Shown here: positions 16,675 to 24,746 of the stretch, in pieces | Layout of the letters: every line of letters starts with the position of its first letter | How positions within the stretch are numbered: the first letter of the stretch is position 1 | Origin: Pseudomonadota bacterium | GTDB taxonomy: Bacteria > Pseudomonadota > Alphaproteobacteria > Rhizobiales > Devosiaceae | Reading direction: 5' to 3' | Length of the DNA stretch: 64,000 nucleotides | Assembly: GCA_023388175.1 (NCBI GenBank) | Contig: JAEWGT010000005.1 | Location: 1-64,000, forward strand | Made by a program: the position numbers and the translations under genes | The notes under the pieces: model-generated | Databases searched by the model: none | The model's input: the letters and a program-made list of their open reading frames with translations, nothing else | What the model was told of the DNA's origin: nothing

Positions 16675-16827
16675 CTAGAACAGGCGGGTATTGCGCCGCG
16701 CTGGAGCGCCGACGCGACCACCCGCAACCTTGTCCAGGGCGGAATCGGCAATCCCGTCCTTTGCCGTGTTGGCAGCATCCTGGGCGGCAACATCGTCCTT
16801 GGCAGATGCCTGCTTCTGGTCTGTCAT
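16675..16827 (-). CDS. Double-glycine leader peptide 3 (50 aa), putative exported cationic peptide
   Basis: First gene of the peptide operon, with a strong AGGAGGAA site before its ATG. The 50 residues comprise a 37-residue leader ending GIADSALDKVAGG and a core RVGAPARRNTRLF (13 residues, four Arg). The motif Ile-12, Asp-10, Leu-7, Asp-6, Val-4, Gly-2, Gly-1 is identical to that in the other two peptides, although the rest of the leaders differ, which argues for selection on the motif. A divergent region of 250 bases separates it from the export operon. Confidence 0.82.
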   Translation of the reverse strand: MTDQKQASAKDDVAAQDAANTAKDGIADSALDKVAGGRVGAPARRNTRLF

Positions 16828-17077
16828 TCTGCTTCCTCCTGCTTGAGACGATTTCAAGCATAGGCGCGCGCCGGTCCGTGCTCTATCGTCAGGCCAAGCC
16901 AATCCGTCCCAAACTCTTGCGGATTCGTCCCAAGCACGGTCCCGGCCATCGCCAGAGCGCGGCGAAATGGGCATTGTGCAGGACAATTTCAGACCGCGCG
17001 CTGGGCAAATTTGCGATGCAGGATCACGGCATCCGGCTTGGCTGCGGACCGGTGCGTTGGACGGATTTGGGGGTTGG
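16828..17077. promoter_or_regulatory. Divergent control region between leader-peptide genes and export operon
   Basis: These 250 bases must hold the promoters of both the minus-strand peptide genes and the plus-strand export operon. The clearest element is the pair of direct repeats at 16902-16933. On the minus strand a GATAGA -10-like hexamer lies about 19 bases after a TTGGGA inside the second repeat, a weak promoter candidate. No gene is supported here. Confidence 0.5.
16902..16933. repeat. Two 11-bp direct repeats 21 bp apart
   Basis: ATCCGTCCCAA at 16902-16912 and ATTCGTCCCAA at 16923-16933 differ at one base and are 21 bases apart, two helical turns. On the minus strand the unit reads TTGGGACGRAT. 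Tandem sites in phase upstream of the peptide genes suggest binding of a regulator that prefers direct repeats, as AraC-family proteins do. Confidence 0.55.
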
Positions 17078-18475
17078 ATGTCCGTTTTTAGTATGCGTTT
17101 CAGCCATTGCCTCAGGCGCGTTCTGGCTGCCCTCTGCTTTCTGGCAAGCTCGGCGGCCATGTGCGCAGCTCAGGCCCAGCCCTTGCCCCGCTATAATGTC
17201 GCGCCTTCTGTCCCGCCTGCTCAGGTGGAGGCAACGGAAACCGAGCGCAGGGCGATGCTGGCGCGCATACTCGCCAACCCAGCGGATCTCGACGCCAATT
17301 TTGCCTATGCCATGCTCTCGGCACAGTTGGGCGATCTGGAGGCGGCTATCGCCACTTTCGAGCGCATGCGCATCTATGCGCCCGATGTGCCCCGGCTGCG
17401 GCTTGAGCTTGCAAGCCTCTATGCCCGGCTGGGCGCCTATGAAACGGCGCGCCAGCACTTCCTGGCCGTGCGGGCCCGGCCCGATACGCCGGCAGCAGTG
17501 CGGGCCAATATCGATGTGGCGCTGGCAAATCTGGGCGGAGCGACCACCGGCCCGCGCCTGTCCGGGCACGTGACACTGGGCGCCCTCTATAACAGCAATG
17601 CCAATTCCGGCCCCAATGAGCGCTTCGTCACCCTCAATGGATTTGTAGCGCGCCTTGATGATGTTGCCATCGGCACAGCCGATGCAAGTGGCGGGATTTC
17701 GGGCGGGCTGCAGCTTGCCCAGCCGCTGGGCAGTGAGGGCGACCGTATCGAGGCCAGCTTGTCGGGACGCCTCGAAAGCTTTGCCAATCGCACTGATGTT
17801 TCGGCCGGTGCCATCGATATGCGTATCGGAGCGCTTATGCGGCTCGATCGGTTCGGCCTCGACAACGCCACTGCGTCGCTAAGCGCCTTGGCAGGCACCA
17901 GTTGGCTTGGCGGCGAGCCTAATCTCAACCAGGTCGGATTGTCCGCATCGCTGGACATCCCCCTCTCCCAGGCCACCCTGATCTCGGCGAATTACACTTT
18001 GCGCTACGAGGATTATCTCGTCTCCGCGCTCCGACCACGCGCGGATCTGCGCGATGGGTTGCGCCATCGTGCCAGCCTTGCCCTCTATCACTCGCTCTCG
18101 AGCGACTGGCAGGTCATGGCCGGCATCAATCTCACCCGCAAAGACGCCGTGGCCGCCTCTCAAGCCTATTGGGAACCTGGCGTCGTTGCCGGCCTATCAC
18201 ATCGGTTCACGCCCGAGGGGGCGGCTGAGCAGCCCTGGACCTTTACGCTCTCTACGGCCGCCAGCCTGCGCAATAGCGACGGGCCAGACCCGATGGTCAA
18301 CGCTGCACAGGCCCAGAGGGGAGTGGAACTGTCCATTCAGGCAACCCAGTCCATTCCTCTCAAGGACCAGTTGTCATTGCAGCTTTCGGCGGGATACCGC
18401 CATGTCTTCTCGAACTACGCCACTCGTACGCATGGTGCGGCATCTGTGGGTGCGTCACTGTCCTATTCCTTCTGA
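17078..18475 (+). CDS. TPR-containing outer-membrane beta-barrel protein (Slam/DUF560-like)
   Basis: A 465-residue exported protein with a signal peptide (MSVFSMRFSHCLRRVLAALCFLASSAAMCAAQAQ) and TPR-like helices at about 55-145 (FAYAMLSAQLGDLEAAIATFERM, ELASLYARLGAYETARQHFL). The remaining 300 residues alternate like beta strands (GALYNSNANSGPNERF, RIEASLSGRLESFANRT, ANYTLRYEDYLVSA) and end GASLSYSF. The terminal Phe is typical of outer-membrane barrels. The layout is that of DUF560/Slam translocators. The ATG at 17078 follows a GGGGG site. As the first gene of the export operon it may provide the outer-membrane exit, which is an inference. Confidence 0.8.
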   Translation: MSVFSMRFSHCLRRVLAALCFLASSAAMCAAQAQPLPRYNVAPSVPPAQVEATETERRAMLARILANPADLDANFAYAMLSAQLGDLEAAIATFERMRIYAPDVPRLRLELASLYARLGAYETARQHFLAVRARPDTPAAVRANIDVALANLGGATTGPRLSGHVTLGALYNSNANSGPNERFVTLNGFVARLDDVAIGTADASGGISGGLQLAQPLGSEGDRIEASLSGRLESFANRTDVSAGAIDMRIGALMRLDRFGLDNATASLSALAGTSWLGGEPNLNQVGLSASLDIPLSQATLISANYTLRYEDYLVSALRPRADLRDGLRHRASLALYHSLSSDWQVMAGINLTRKDAVAASQAYWEPGVVAGLSHRFTPEGAAEQPWTFTLSTAASLRNSDGPDPMVNAAQAQRGVELSIQATQSIPLKDQLSLQLSAGYRHVFSNYATRTHGAASVGASLSYSF

Positions 18476-18482
18476 GGCCAAA

Positions 18483-20096
18483 ATGCTTTCGCATCGCATT
18501 GCCCCATTTCTCGCAGTCTCTTCGATCCTGCTGGCGCCCCTTCCGCTGCTCGCCCAACCGGTCGGCACGACCGCCGCCGTCGTGCCCGATGCCTTTGCGC
18601 TGGGCGCTACCGCAACGCCGCGGGTCATCGAAATCGGCGATCAGGTCATTGCCGACCAGCGGATCGAAACCAACGAGAACGGCCTTGTGCAGATATTGCT
18701 CGCCGACGGCAGCAGCTTCACGGTCGGCCCCAATTCCAGTCTCGTCATCGACTCCTTTGTCTATGATCCGCAGACGGACACGGCCAGCCTGGCGGCCACG
18801 GCATCGCGCGGCTTCCTGCGTTTCATCGGCGGAGCCGCATCCAAGAGCGAGGCAGGCGCTACCATCACGACGCCCGTCGGCACGGCGGGCATTCGCGGCG
18901 CCATCGTGGACATATCAGCGTCCGGACAGAATGGCTTGCCGCCCGGCTTCTCCCTGGTCTTCGGCAGCACCCTTTCGGTGCGCACACCCGATGGCGCACA
19001 GCAGACCACGACCCAGCCCGGCCAGACCATCTTCGTGTCTGCCGGCACGCCCAGCGTGGTTTCAACACCGCCGCAATTGTCGGCGCAATTCTCCAATATT
19101 CTGACCAATGTGGTGCCGCCGGGCCAGTCCTCCCTCAATAGCGCCCAGATTGGGCAACTGGTCCAGTCCCTGCCGCCGGCACAACCCGGCATGACGACTA
19201 CAGGCGGGGGAGCAGCCACTGGCAATTTCATCGCGCTCAATCAGATGATCACTGCGGTCATCCAGCAGGCGCAGGTGAGCGAAAGTGTGCAGTCCGGCAC
19301 GATCGACACAATCGTCTCCGAGACGCCCGATGGCGACAGCGAACCCGACCCCGCAGGTCAATATCAGGCGTCCGGTTTCGGCGTCGGCATAGGAGCGTTC
19401 TCATCGGTGCTGAGCCAGGTGGCCGTCAGCTACGATGCCACCGCCATGACGGCCGAGGGGCGTTTTGTCGGTGGCTATTCTCCCGAGGAGGAGCTCTTCG
19501 TCTTCGGGCCCGACGAAGCAACCATCGCCCCCGACGGATCGCTCTCCGCCGCCAATGATCAGGGCAGCATGCAGACATCGAGTCAATTGCTCTGCACCCA
19601 ATGCAATTTCATGGCCTGGGGCACCTGGAGCACTACAGATGCCGCGCCTGAGACGATCGAGAACGGGCATTGGGTGCTGGGCGACCAGACCACGGCCCAG
19701 CAGATCGAAGGGCTGACGGGAACGGCAATGTATTCGGGCAATGCGGTCGGCTATGCCACAGGCAGCGGCGCGTCCGGTGTGGCCGACGGCACATTTGACG
19801 CGGGCATGAATTTTGGCTCCGGGACGGGCTGGATCGAGTTCGACAATTTTGGCAACGATCTCGCCGGGCGCCGGGATTTCGGCGTCCAGACCGAGCTCGA
19901 CGAGACAGGCCGAACGTTTGTCAGCACCAATTTCATCGACCCCACTGAATCGAGTCCAGTCTTTGGGGATCTGCAGGGCGGCTTTGCCAATGACGGTTCT
20001 GATATCGCAAAGGGCATAATGGGCGGCTTCTCGGTGAACGCGCCGATGGAAGGCTGGTCCGGCTCGGGCGTATTCGCCGGCACCAGACAGAACTGA
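18483..20096 (+). CDS. FecR-domain exported protein
   Basis: A 537-residue secreted protein with a signal peptide (MLSHRIAPFLAVSSILLAPLPLLAQP). A FecR-like domain at about 45-160 follows, with GDQVIADQRIETNENGLVQILLADGSSFTVGPNSSLVID and the characteristic TITTPVGTAGIRGAIVDI. The long remainder is Ala/Gly/Ser/Thr-rich and beta-like (for example GTAMYSGNAVGYATGSG). FecR-domain proteins often stand next to CHASE2 cyclases, as here, and are thought to sense or present surface signals. It starts eight bases after the outer-membrane protein gene. Confidence 0.85.
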   Translation: MLSHRIAPFLAVSSILLAPLPLLAQPVGTTAAVVPDAFALGATATPRVIEIGDQVIADQRIETNENGLVQILLADGSSFTVGPNSSLVIDSFVYDPQTDTASLAATASRGFLRFIGGAASKSEAGATITTPVGTAGIRGAIVDISASGQNGLPPGFSLVFGSTLSVRTPDGAQQTTTQPGQTIFVSAGTPSVVSTPPQLSAQFSNILTNVVPPGQSSLNSAQIGQLVQSLPPAQPGMTTTGGGAATGNFIALNQMITAVIQQAQVSESVQSGTIDTIVSETPDGDSEPDPAGQYQASGFGVGIGAFSSVLSQVAVSYDATAMTAEGRFVGGYSPEEELFVFGPDEATIAPDGSLSAANDQGSMQTSSQLLCTQCNFMAWGTWSTTDAAPETIENGHWVLGDQTTAQQIEGLTGTAMYSGNAVGYATGSGASGVADGTFDAGMNFGSGTGWIEFDNFGNDLAGRRDFGVQTELDETGRTFVSTNFIDPTESSPVFGDLQGGFANDGSDIAKGIMGGFSVNAPMEGWSGSGVFAGTRQN

Positions 20097-20097
20097 C

Positions 20098-22311
20098 GTG
20101 GCCGAGAAGCGGTATTTCGGCCGAGAGCGCTCCGGCAGGCGTGGCCTTGTGGTCGCTGCCGCCGGCATTGCGACGCTTGCTGTGGTCCTTGGCCTGTCGC
20201 TCGCACTTGGCGAGCAGCGCCAGCGGCTCGGCTATCTGGTTTTCGACGCATTCCACCGCCTGCATCTGCGCGAGGCCACCGAACCCAGTGTCGCTGTCAT
20301 CGATATCGATGAGGCCTCGATTGCCCGGATCGGCCAGTGGCCCTGGCCGCGCACAATCATGGCTGATCTGGTCACCGAGCTGGAGGCGCTCGGCGTTGCA
20401 GCGATCGCTTTCGATATCGTCTTCTCCGAGCCGGACCGCACCTCGCTGGGTCGTGTGCTGGAGAGCCTGGGGCCGGAGGCTGCGGGGCTCGACGTCGCCG
20501 GGCTTCCGCTCGACAATGACAGCGTTCTGGCCGGTGCCGTGGCCGCGGCACCCGTGGTCATGGGCATGGCGATCACGTCGGAAAACACTGCGCAGCTGCC
20601 TCGACCCAAGGGCGGTTTCAGCTTTGGGGGCAGCAATCCGATCGACTATCTGCCGGCCTATTCGGGCGGCGTCACCAATCTTGAAATTCTCGATGACAGT
20701 GCGCCGGGCTTGGGCGTCTTTTCGTTTCCCCCGTCCTCGGACAATATCATCCGTTCCATGCCTCTTGTGCTCTCTGCACAGGGCCGGCTCTATCCTGGCC
20801 TCAGCATCGAAGCACTGCGCATTGCACAGGGCGCGGGCTCCTTTGCCCTGCGTTCATCCGATGCCAGTGGGGAGGGCGGTGGAGGCGCCGCATTAACCGC
20901 ACTGCGTGTGGGCATGCTGGACGCCCCGGTGGGGGCCGCTGGCGAGTTCTGGGTGCATTATTCTGGCTTGCCCAACATGCCCGTCATTGCAGCCGCCGAT
21001 GTGCTGGCGGGGACGGACCGGGACAGCTTGGCCGCTTCATTGGCCGGACGGATTGCGCTGGTCGGCACCAGCGCGGTGGGGCTGAGGGATATCGTGGCCA
21101 CCCCCATTAATCCGGCCATGCCCGGCGTCAACGTCCATGCCGAAATCATCGACCAGATCGTCAGCCAGACTTTCCTGACGCGGCCCGACTGGGCGCCCGG
21201 GCTGGAAATCGCCCTGGCCGTCGCGTCGGGGCTGGCTCTGGTGGCGCTGGTGAGCCTCGGCGGCCCAATTGTCTCCAGCCTTGGCCTTGCCGGCCTGTCC
21301 CTTGCGGCAATGGCGGGATCGTGGTGGGCCTTTTCGAGCCAGGGCCTGCTTGTCGATCCGCTCCTGCCGCTTCTCGGCATGCTCGCCGTCTTCGGCCTCA
21401 CCGCGCCGCTGGTGATCGCCCTCGCCAATAACGACAAGCTCTTCGTGCGCAATGCCTTTGGCCGCTATCTCTCGCCCACCTTGGTCGAGCGCCTGTCTGA
21501 AGACCCCGCGGCCCTCAGGCTTGGTGGTGAAATGCGCGAACTCACCGTGCTGTTTTCAGATATTCGCGGCTTTACCGGCCTGTCCGAAACTCTTGAGCCT
21601 ACGGCGCTGACGACGCTGCTCAACCAGTTCCTGACCCCGATGACCGATGTGCTGCTCGCGCGGGATGCGACGATCGACAAATATATCGGCGATGCCATCA
21701 TGGCCTTCTGGAATGCCCCGCTCGATATCGCCGATCACCCGCGCCAGGCATGCTTGGCTGCGCTCGACATGCTCAAGGCTGTCGAACAGCTCAATGCCCA
21801 GACCGGCCGCAGCCTGCGGGTCGGCATAGGCCTCCACACGGGCTGGGCCTGCGTCGGTAATCTGGGGTCTGAACAGCGCTTTTCCTATTCGGCCATTGGC
21901 GACGCCGTCAATCTGGCCTCGCGCGTCGAGGGCCTGACCAAGCAATATGGCGTGTCCATCGCCGTGACCACCGAGACGCGGCGCGCTGCGGGCAACCTGG
22001 CCTTCCTAGAAATCGATGCTGTGCGCGTCGTGGGCAGGTCGCGCCCCGTGATGCTCCATGCCCTGCTGGGCGATTCCGATGTTGCAGAGGGGGCAGGCTT
22101 CGCGGAGCTGGCCGCCTGGCATGTGCGCCTGCTCAACGCCTATAGAAGTGCCGACTTCGCTGCCGCCAAGACATTGCTTGACGGCCCGCGCCCGTCCATG
22201 GCCGCGCCGCTTGAGCCGCTTTACGTGCTTTATGCCGACCGCGTGAACGCCTTCATCGCCAATCCGCCTGCCACTGACTGGGATGGGGTGCATGTCGCGC
22301 ATTCAAAGTAA
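20098..22311 (+). CDS. CHASE2-domain class III adenylate cyclase
   Basis: A 737-residue inner-membrane enzyme. One N-terminal helix precedes an extracytoplasmic CHASE2 domain (VAVIDIDEASIARIGQWPWPR to about residue 360). A triplet of membrane helices at about 362-450 and a cytoplasmic catalytic domain (about 478-690) follow. Metal ligands Asp488 (FSDIRGF) and Asp532 (YIGDAIMAFW), substrate Lys528 and the transition-state Asn/Arg (NLASRVE) are present, so cyclic nucleotide synthesis is expected. The start is a GTG one base after the FecR stop. Two later genes of the operon carry cyclic-nucleotide-binding domains, so signal and receiver are encoded together. Confidence 0.9.
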   Translation: MAEKRYFGRERSGRRGLVVAAAGIATLAVVLGLSLALGEQRQRLGYLVFDAFHRLHLREATEPSVAVIDIDEASIARIGQWPWPRTIMADLVTELEALGVAAIAFDIVFSEPDRTSLGRVLESLGPEAAGLDVAGLPLDNDSVLAGAVAAAPVVMGMAITSENTAQLPRPKGGFSFGGSNPIDYLPAYSGGVTNLEILDDSAPGLGVFSFPPSSDNIIRSMPLVLSAQGRLYPGLSIEALRIAQGAGSFALRSSDASGEGGGGAALTALRVGMLDAPVGAAGEFWVHYSGLPNMPVIAAADVLAGTDRDSLAASLAGRIALVGTSAVGLRDIVATPINPAMPGVNVHAEIIDQIVSQTFLTRPDWAPGLEIALAVASGLALVALVSLGGPIVSSLGLAGLSLAAMAGSWWAFSSQGLLVDPLLPLLGMLAVFGLTAPLVIALANNDKLFVRNAFGRYLSPTLVERLSEDPAALRLGGEMRELTVLFSDIRGFTGLSETLEPTALTTLLNQFLTPMTDVLLARDATIDKYIGDAIMAFWNAPLDIADHPRQACLAALDMLKAVEQLNAQTGRSLRVGIGLHTGWACVGNLGSEQRFSYSAIGDAVNLASRVEGLTKQYGVSIAVTTETRRAAGNLAFLEIDAVRVVGRSRPVMLHALLGDSDVAEGAGFAELAAWHVRLLNAYRSADFAAAKTLLDGPRPSMAAPLEPLYVLYADRVNAFIANPPATDWDGVHVAHSK

Positions 22312-22323
22312 AATGGGGCCAAC

Positions 22324-22578
22324 ATGAGCGAAAAGGACGGATTGTATCGCCAGCGGGCGCTTGATCGCCTGACCTCGCCCGAACAGCTCGATGACGCGGT
22401 GGTCACTATCGGTTCGGGTGCCGTACTGACGCTTCTGGGCCTGGCCCTCATCACGGCGGGCCTCGTCATCTGGGGGTTTTTCGGCACGGTCACAATTCCA
22501 GCGGATGAAGCCGGGAGCGATGTCGTGCGGCGCGCGCCTGTCACCCTGTTGTTTCCAGAGCTTGGAGGCCAGTGGTGA
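22324..22578 (+). CDS. 84-residue membrane stub resembling the N-terminus of NHLP-type secretion adaptors
   Basis: The protein opens LYRQRALDRLTSPEQLDDAVV and has one hydrophobic helix (about 31-55). This strongly recalls the N-terminus of NHLP bacteriocin-system secretion (HlyD-like) proteins, which begin with FRKxALExLSSPEQLD and a single membrane helix. The long periplasmic HlyD part is absent: the protein ends FPELGGQW at a TGA that overlaps the exporter's GTG. A proper start, tight spacing and coupled translation argue that this mini-adaptor is a working gene. Truncation by an older deletion cannot be excluded. Confidence 0.75.
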   Translation: MSEKDGLYRQRALDRLTSPEQLDDAVVTIGSGAVLTLLGLALITAGLVIWGFFGTVTIPADEAGSDVVRRAPVTLLFPELGGQW

Positions 22579-24746
22579 GCCTTGCCGCGCCCGCCACGCC
22601 GCAGCACGCGGCCAGTGAACCGCGACGGCGCGCAGTGCCCTCGATCCTCCAGATCGAGCAGACCGAATGCGGCGCTGCCAGCCTAGCGATGATCCTCGCC
22701 CATCATGGCCGCTGGATCACGCTGGAAGAGATGCGCGAGCGCACGGGCGTATCGCGCGACGGTACCAAGGCCTCAAACCTCCTCAAGGCCGCGCGGTCCT
22801 ATGGCCTCTCTGCCAAGGGGTTCCGCAAGGACGCTGATCGCCTCGGCGAAGTCCCCTGGCCGGCCATCCTGCACTGGAATTTCAACCATTTCGTCGTGCT
22901 CGAAGGCATCGTGAACGGCAAGGCATACATCAACGACCCGGCCATTGGCCGCCGCACCGTGTCCTTTGCCGAATTGTCCGAAGCCTTTACCGGCGTGGTG
23001 CTGGCCTTCGAAAAAGGCCCGGAGTTCCAGCGCTCCAGGCGGCCTGCCTCGTCTATCACGTTGATCCGCGAGCGGCTGCGGGGTTCCCGTCTCGGTCTCG
23101 TCCTCGTGGTCATGGCGACCCTGCTGCTGATCGTGCCAGGGCTGGCCCTACCCGCCTTTTCCCGCATCTTTATCGACGAGATCGTGGTGGCGGGACGGCA
23201 GGACTGGTTCGCGCCTTTCGCGCTTGCGCTCGCTCTCGTCGCCGCCCTGCAGGGCCTGTTGACGGCCTTTCAGCAAACCATGCTGGTGCGGCTCGAAACG
23301 CGGCTCGCCATCGCTCCAGCCGCTGACATGGTGCGCCGCCTTCTCTCGCTGCCGGCATCCTTTTTCCTGCAGCGGCACCCCGGCGAGATCGTCAATCGGG
23401 TCGAGGCCAATGAGCGGGTAGCGCAGCTTCTCTCCGGTGCGCTGGCCACCAATATGTTCAACCTCCTGACCGTGCTGGCCTATGCTGCCTTGATGCTGGT
23501 GGTCGATCCGGTTCTGGCCATCGCTGCTTTCCTGGCTCAGGCGCTGCTGGTGCTTCTGGTACGCTGGTCCGCCGAGCGCCAGGTCGATGCCGCCCGCCGG
23601 CTCAGCACCGAAATGGGCCGGCTTGTCTCGGTGACGCTCAGCGCCGTTCAGGGCATCGAGACCGTGCGCGCGACCAATCGGGAACACCATGTTTTCCGGC
23701 GCTGGGCCGGGCATCAGGCCCGGCTCCTCTCCATCCGCACGGCGCTGGCTCGCACCGACGTGGTCGTCTCGGTACTGCCCGCCCTTCTGGCCGTGCTGAC
23801 CAATATCATGGTGCTGGGGCTGGGCAGCGCCCGTGTCATGGCGGGAGAGCTGACGCTGGGCGGGCTTGTCGCCTTTCAGGCCCTGACGCTGAGCTTCACC
23901 GCCCCGCTCTTTGGCCTCGTTGCCCTTGTCGGCGAAATCCAGACCATCAGGGCCGATCTGGCACGGATCGGCGATGTGCTGCGGGCCAAGCCAATGGCTG
24001 TCGGGGCGCAACGCCAGCGGGTCGAAAATGCTCTGCTGGAGGTTTTAGGCCTGAGCTTTGGCTATAATCCGCTCGATCCGCCGCTGCTGGACAATATCAG
24101 TCTGTCGGTTGCCCCGGGCAGGCGGGTCGCCATTGTCGGCGGATCAGGCAGCGGCAAGAGCACGCTGGGGCGGGTCATAGCCGGGCTGCATGCGCCTTGG
24201 GCCGGGCAGGTGACCATGGCAGGGCACGATCTTGCGGCCTTCGAGCCGCGCCAGCGCGCCGAGCTGATCGGCTATGTGGACCAGGATGTCTTTCTGTTCG
24301 AAGGCAGCGTCCGCACCAATCTCAGCCTCTGGAACCCCGAATCGGACGATGCGGTCCTGCTTGCGGCCCTCGATGATGCCGGCATGGCGAACGATATTGC
24401 GGCGCGGCGTGGAGGCCTCGATGCCATCGTCACCGAGGGCGGCGGCAATTTCTCCGGCGGACAGCGGCAACGGCTCGAACTGGCGCGCGCTCTGGTCAGC
24501 AGCCCCAGCCTTCTGATCCTCGACGAAGCCACATCCGCGCTCGACCCGCTGGCGGAGGCCCATGTCAATGCCCGACTCAAGGCGCGGGGCATGGCTTGTC
24601 TCATTATCGCCCACCGCCTCTCCAGCATCCGCGATTGCGACGAGATCATCGTCATGAAGGCCGGACGCATCGTCGAGCGGGGCACCCATGAAGCCTTGAT
24701 GCAGGCAAAGGGCGAATATCACGCTCTGGTGGGCCAAGAAGCATGA
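22572..24746 (+). CDS. Peptidase C39-domain ABC exporter (NHLP/bacteriocin type)
   Basis: A 724-residue inner-membrane exporter. The N-terminal C39 cysteine peptidase (about 20-150) has an intact Gln30 and Cys33 (QTECGAAS), His106 (NHFVVLEG) and Asp122 (NDPAIGR). A six-helix ABC membrane domain follows (about 170-450). The nucleotide-binding domain has Walker A GGSGSGKST, signature FSGGQRQRLELARAL and Walker B LLILDEATSALD. The family cuts leader peptides after Gly-Gly and exports the core; the three peptides at 16369-16827 fit. GTG starts at 22572 or 22575 follow GGAGG and overlap the mini-adaptor gene. Confidence 0.92.
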   Translation: MVSLAAPATPQHAASEPRRRAVPSILQIEQTECGAASLAMILAHHGRWITLEEMRERTGVSRDGTKASNLLKAARSYGLSAKGFRKDADRLGEVPWPAILHWNFNHFVVLEGIVNGKAYINDPAIGRRTVSFAELSEAFTGVVLAFEKGPEFQRSRRPASSITLIRERLRGSRLGLVLVVMATLLLIVPGLALPAFSRIFIDEIVVAGRQDWFAPFALALALVAALQGLLTAFQQTMLVRLETRLAIAPAADMVRRLLSLPASFFLQRHPGEIVNRVEANERVAQLLSGALATNMFNLLTVLAYAALMLVVDPVLAIAAFLAQALLVLLVRWSAERQVDAARRLSTEMGRLVSVTLSAVQGIETVRATNREHHVFRRWAGHQARLLSIRTALARTDVVVSVLPALLAVLTNIMVLGLGSARVMAGELTLGGLVAFQALTLSFTAPLFGLVALVGEIQTIRADLARIGDVLRAKPMAVGAQRQRVENALLEVLGLSFGYNPLDPPLLDNISLSVAPGRRVAIVGGSGSGKSTLGRVIAGLHAPWAGQVTMAGHDLAAFEPRQRAELIGYVDQDVFLFEGSVRTNLSLWNPESDDAVLLAALDDAGMANDIAARRGGLDAIVTEGGGNFSGGQRQRLELARALVSSPSLLILDEATSALDPLAEAHVNARLKARGMACLIIAHRLSSIRDCDEIIVMKAGRIVERGTHEALMQAKGEYHALVGQEA

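Noticed and set aside
16369..16827. Classical NHLP precursors (nitrile-hydratase or Nif11 leaders), lanthipeptides or disulfide microcins
   Set aside because: The leaders are too short and unlike those families, the cores contain no cysteine, and no modifying enzyme gene was seen in the window.
22324..22578. Calling the mini-adaptor a pseudogene
   Set aside because: It has a normal start, tight operon spacing and overlaps the next start, with no downstream remnant of the missing domain, so it is listed as a gene with doubt stated.
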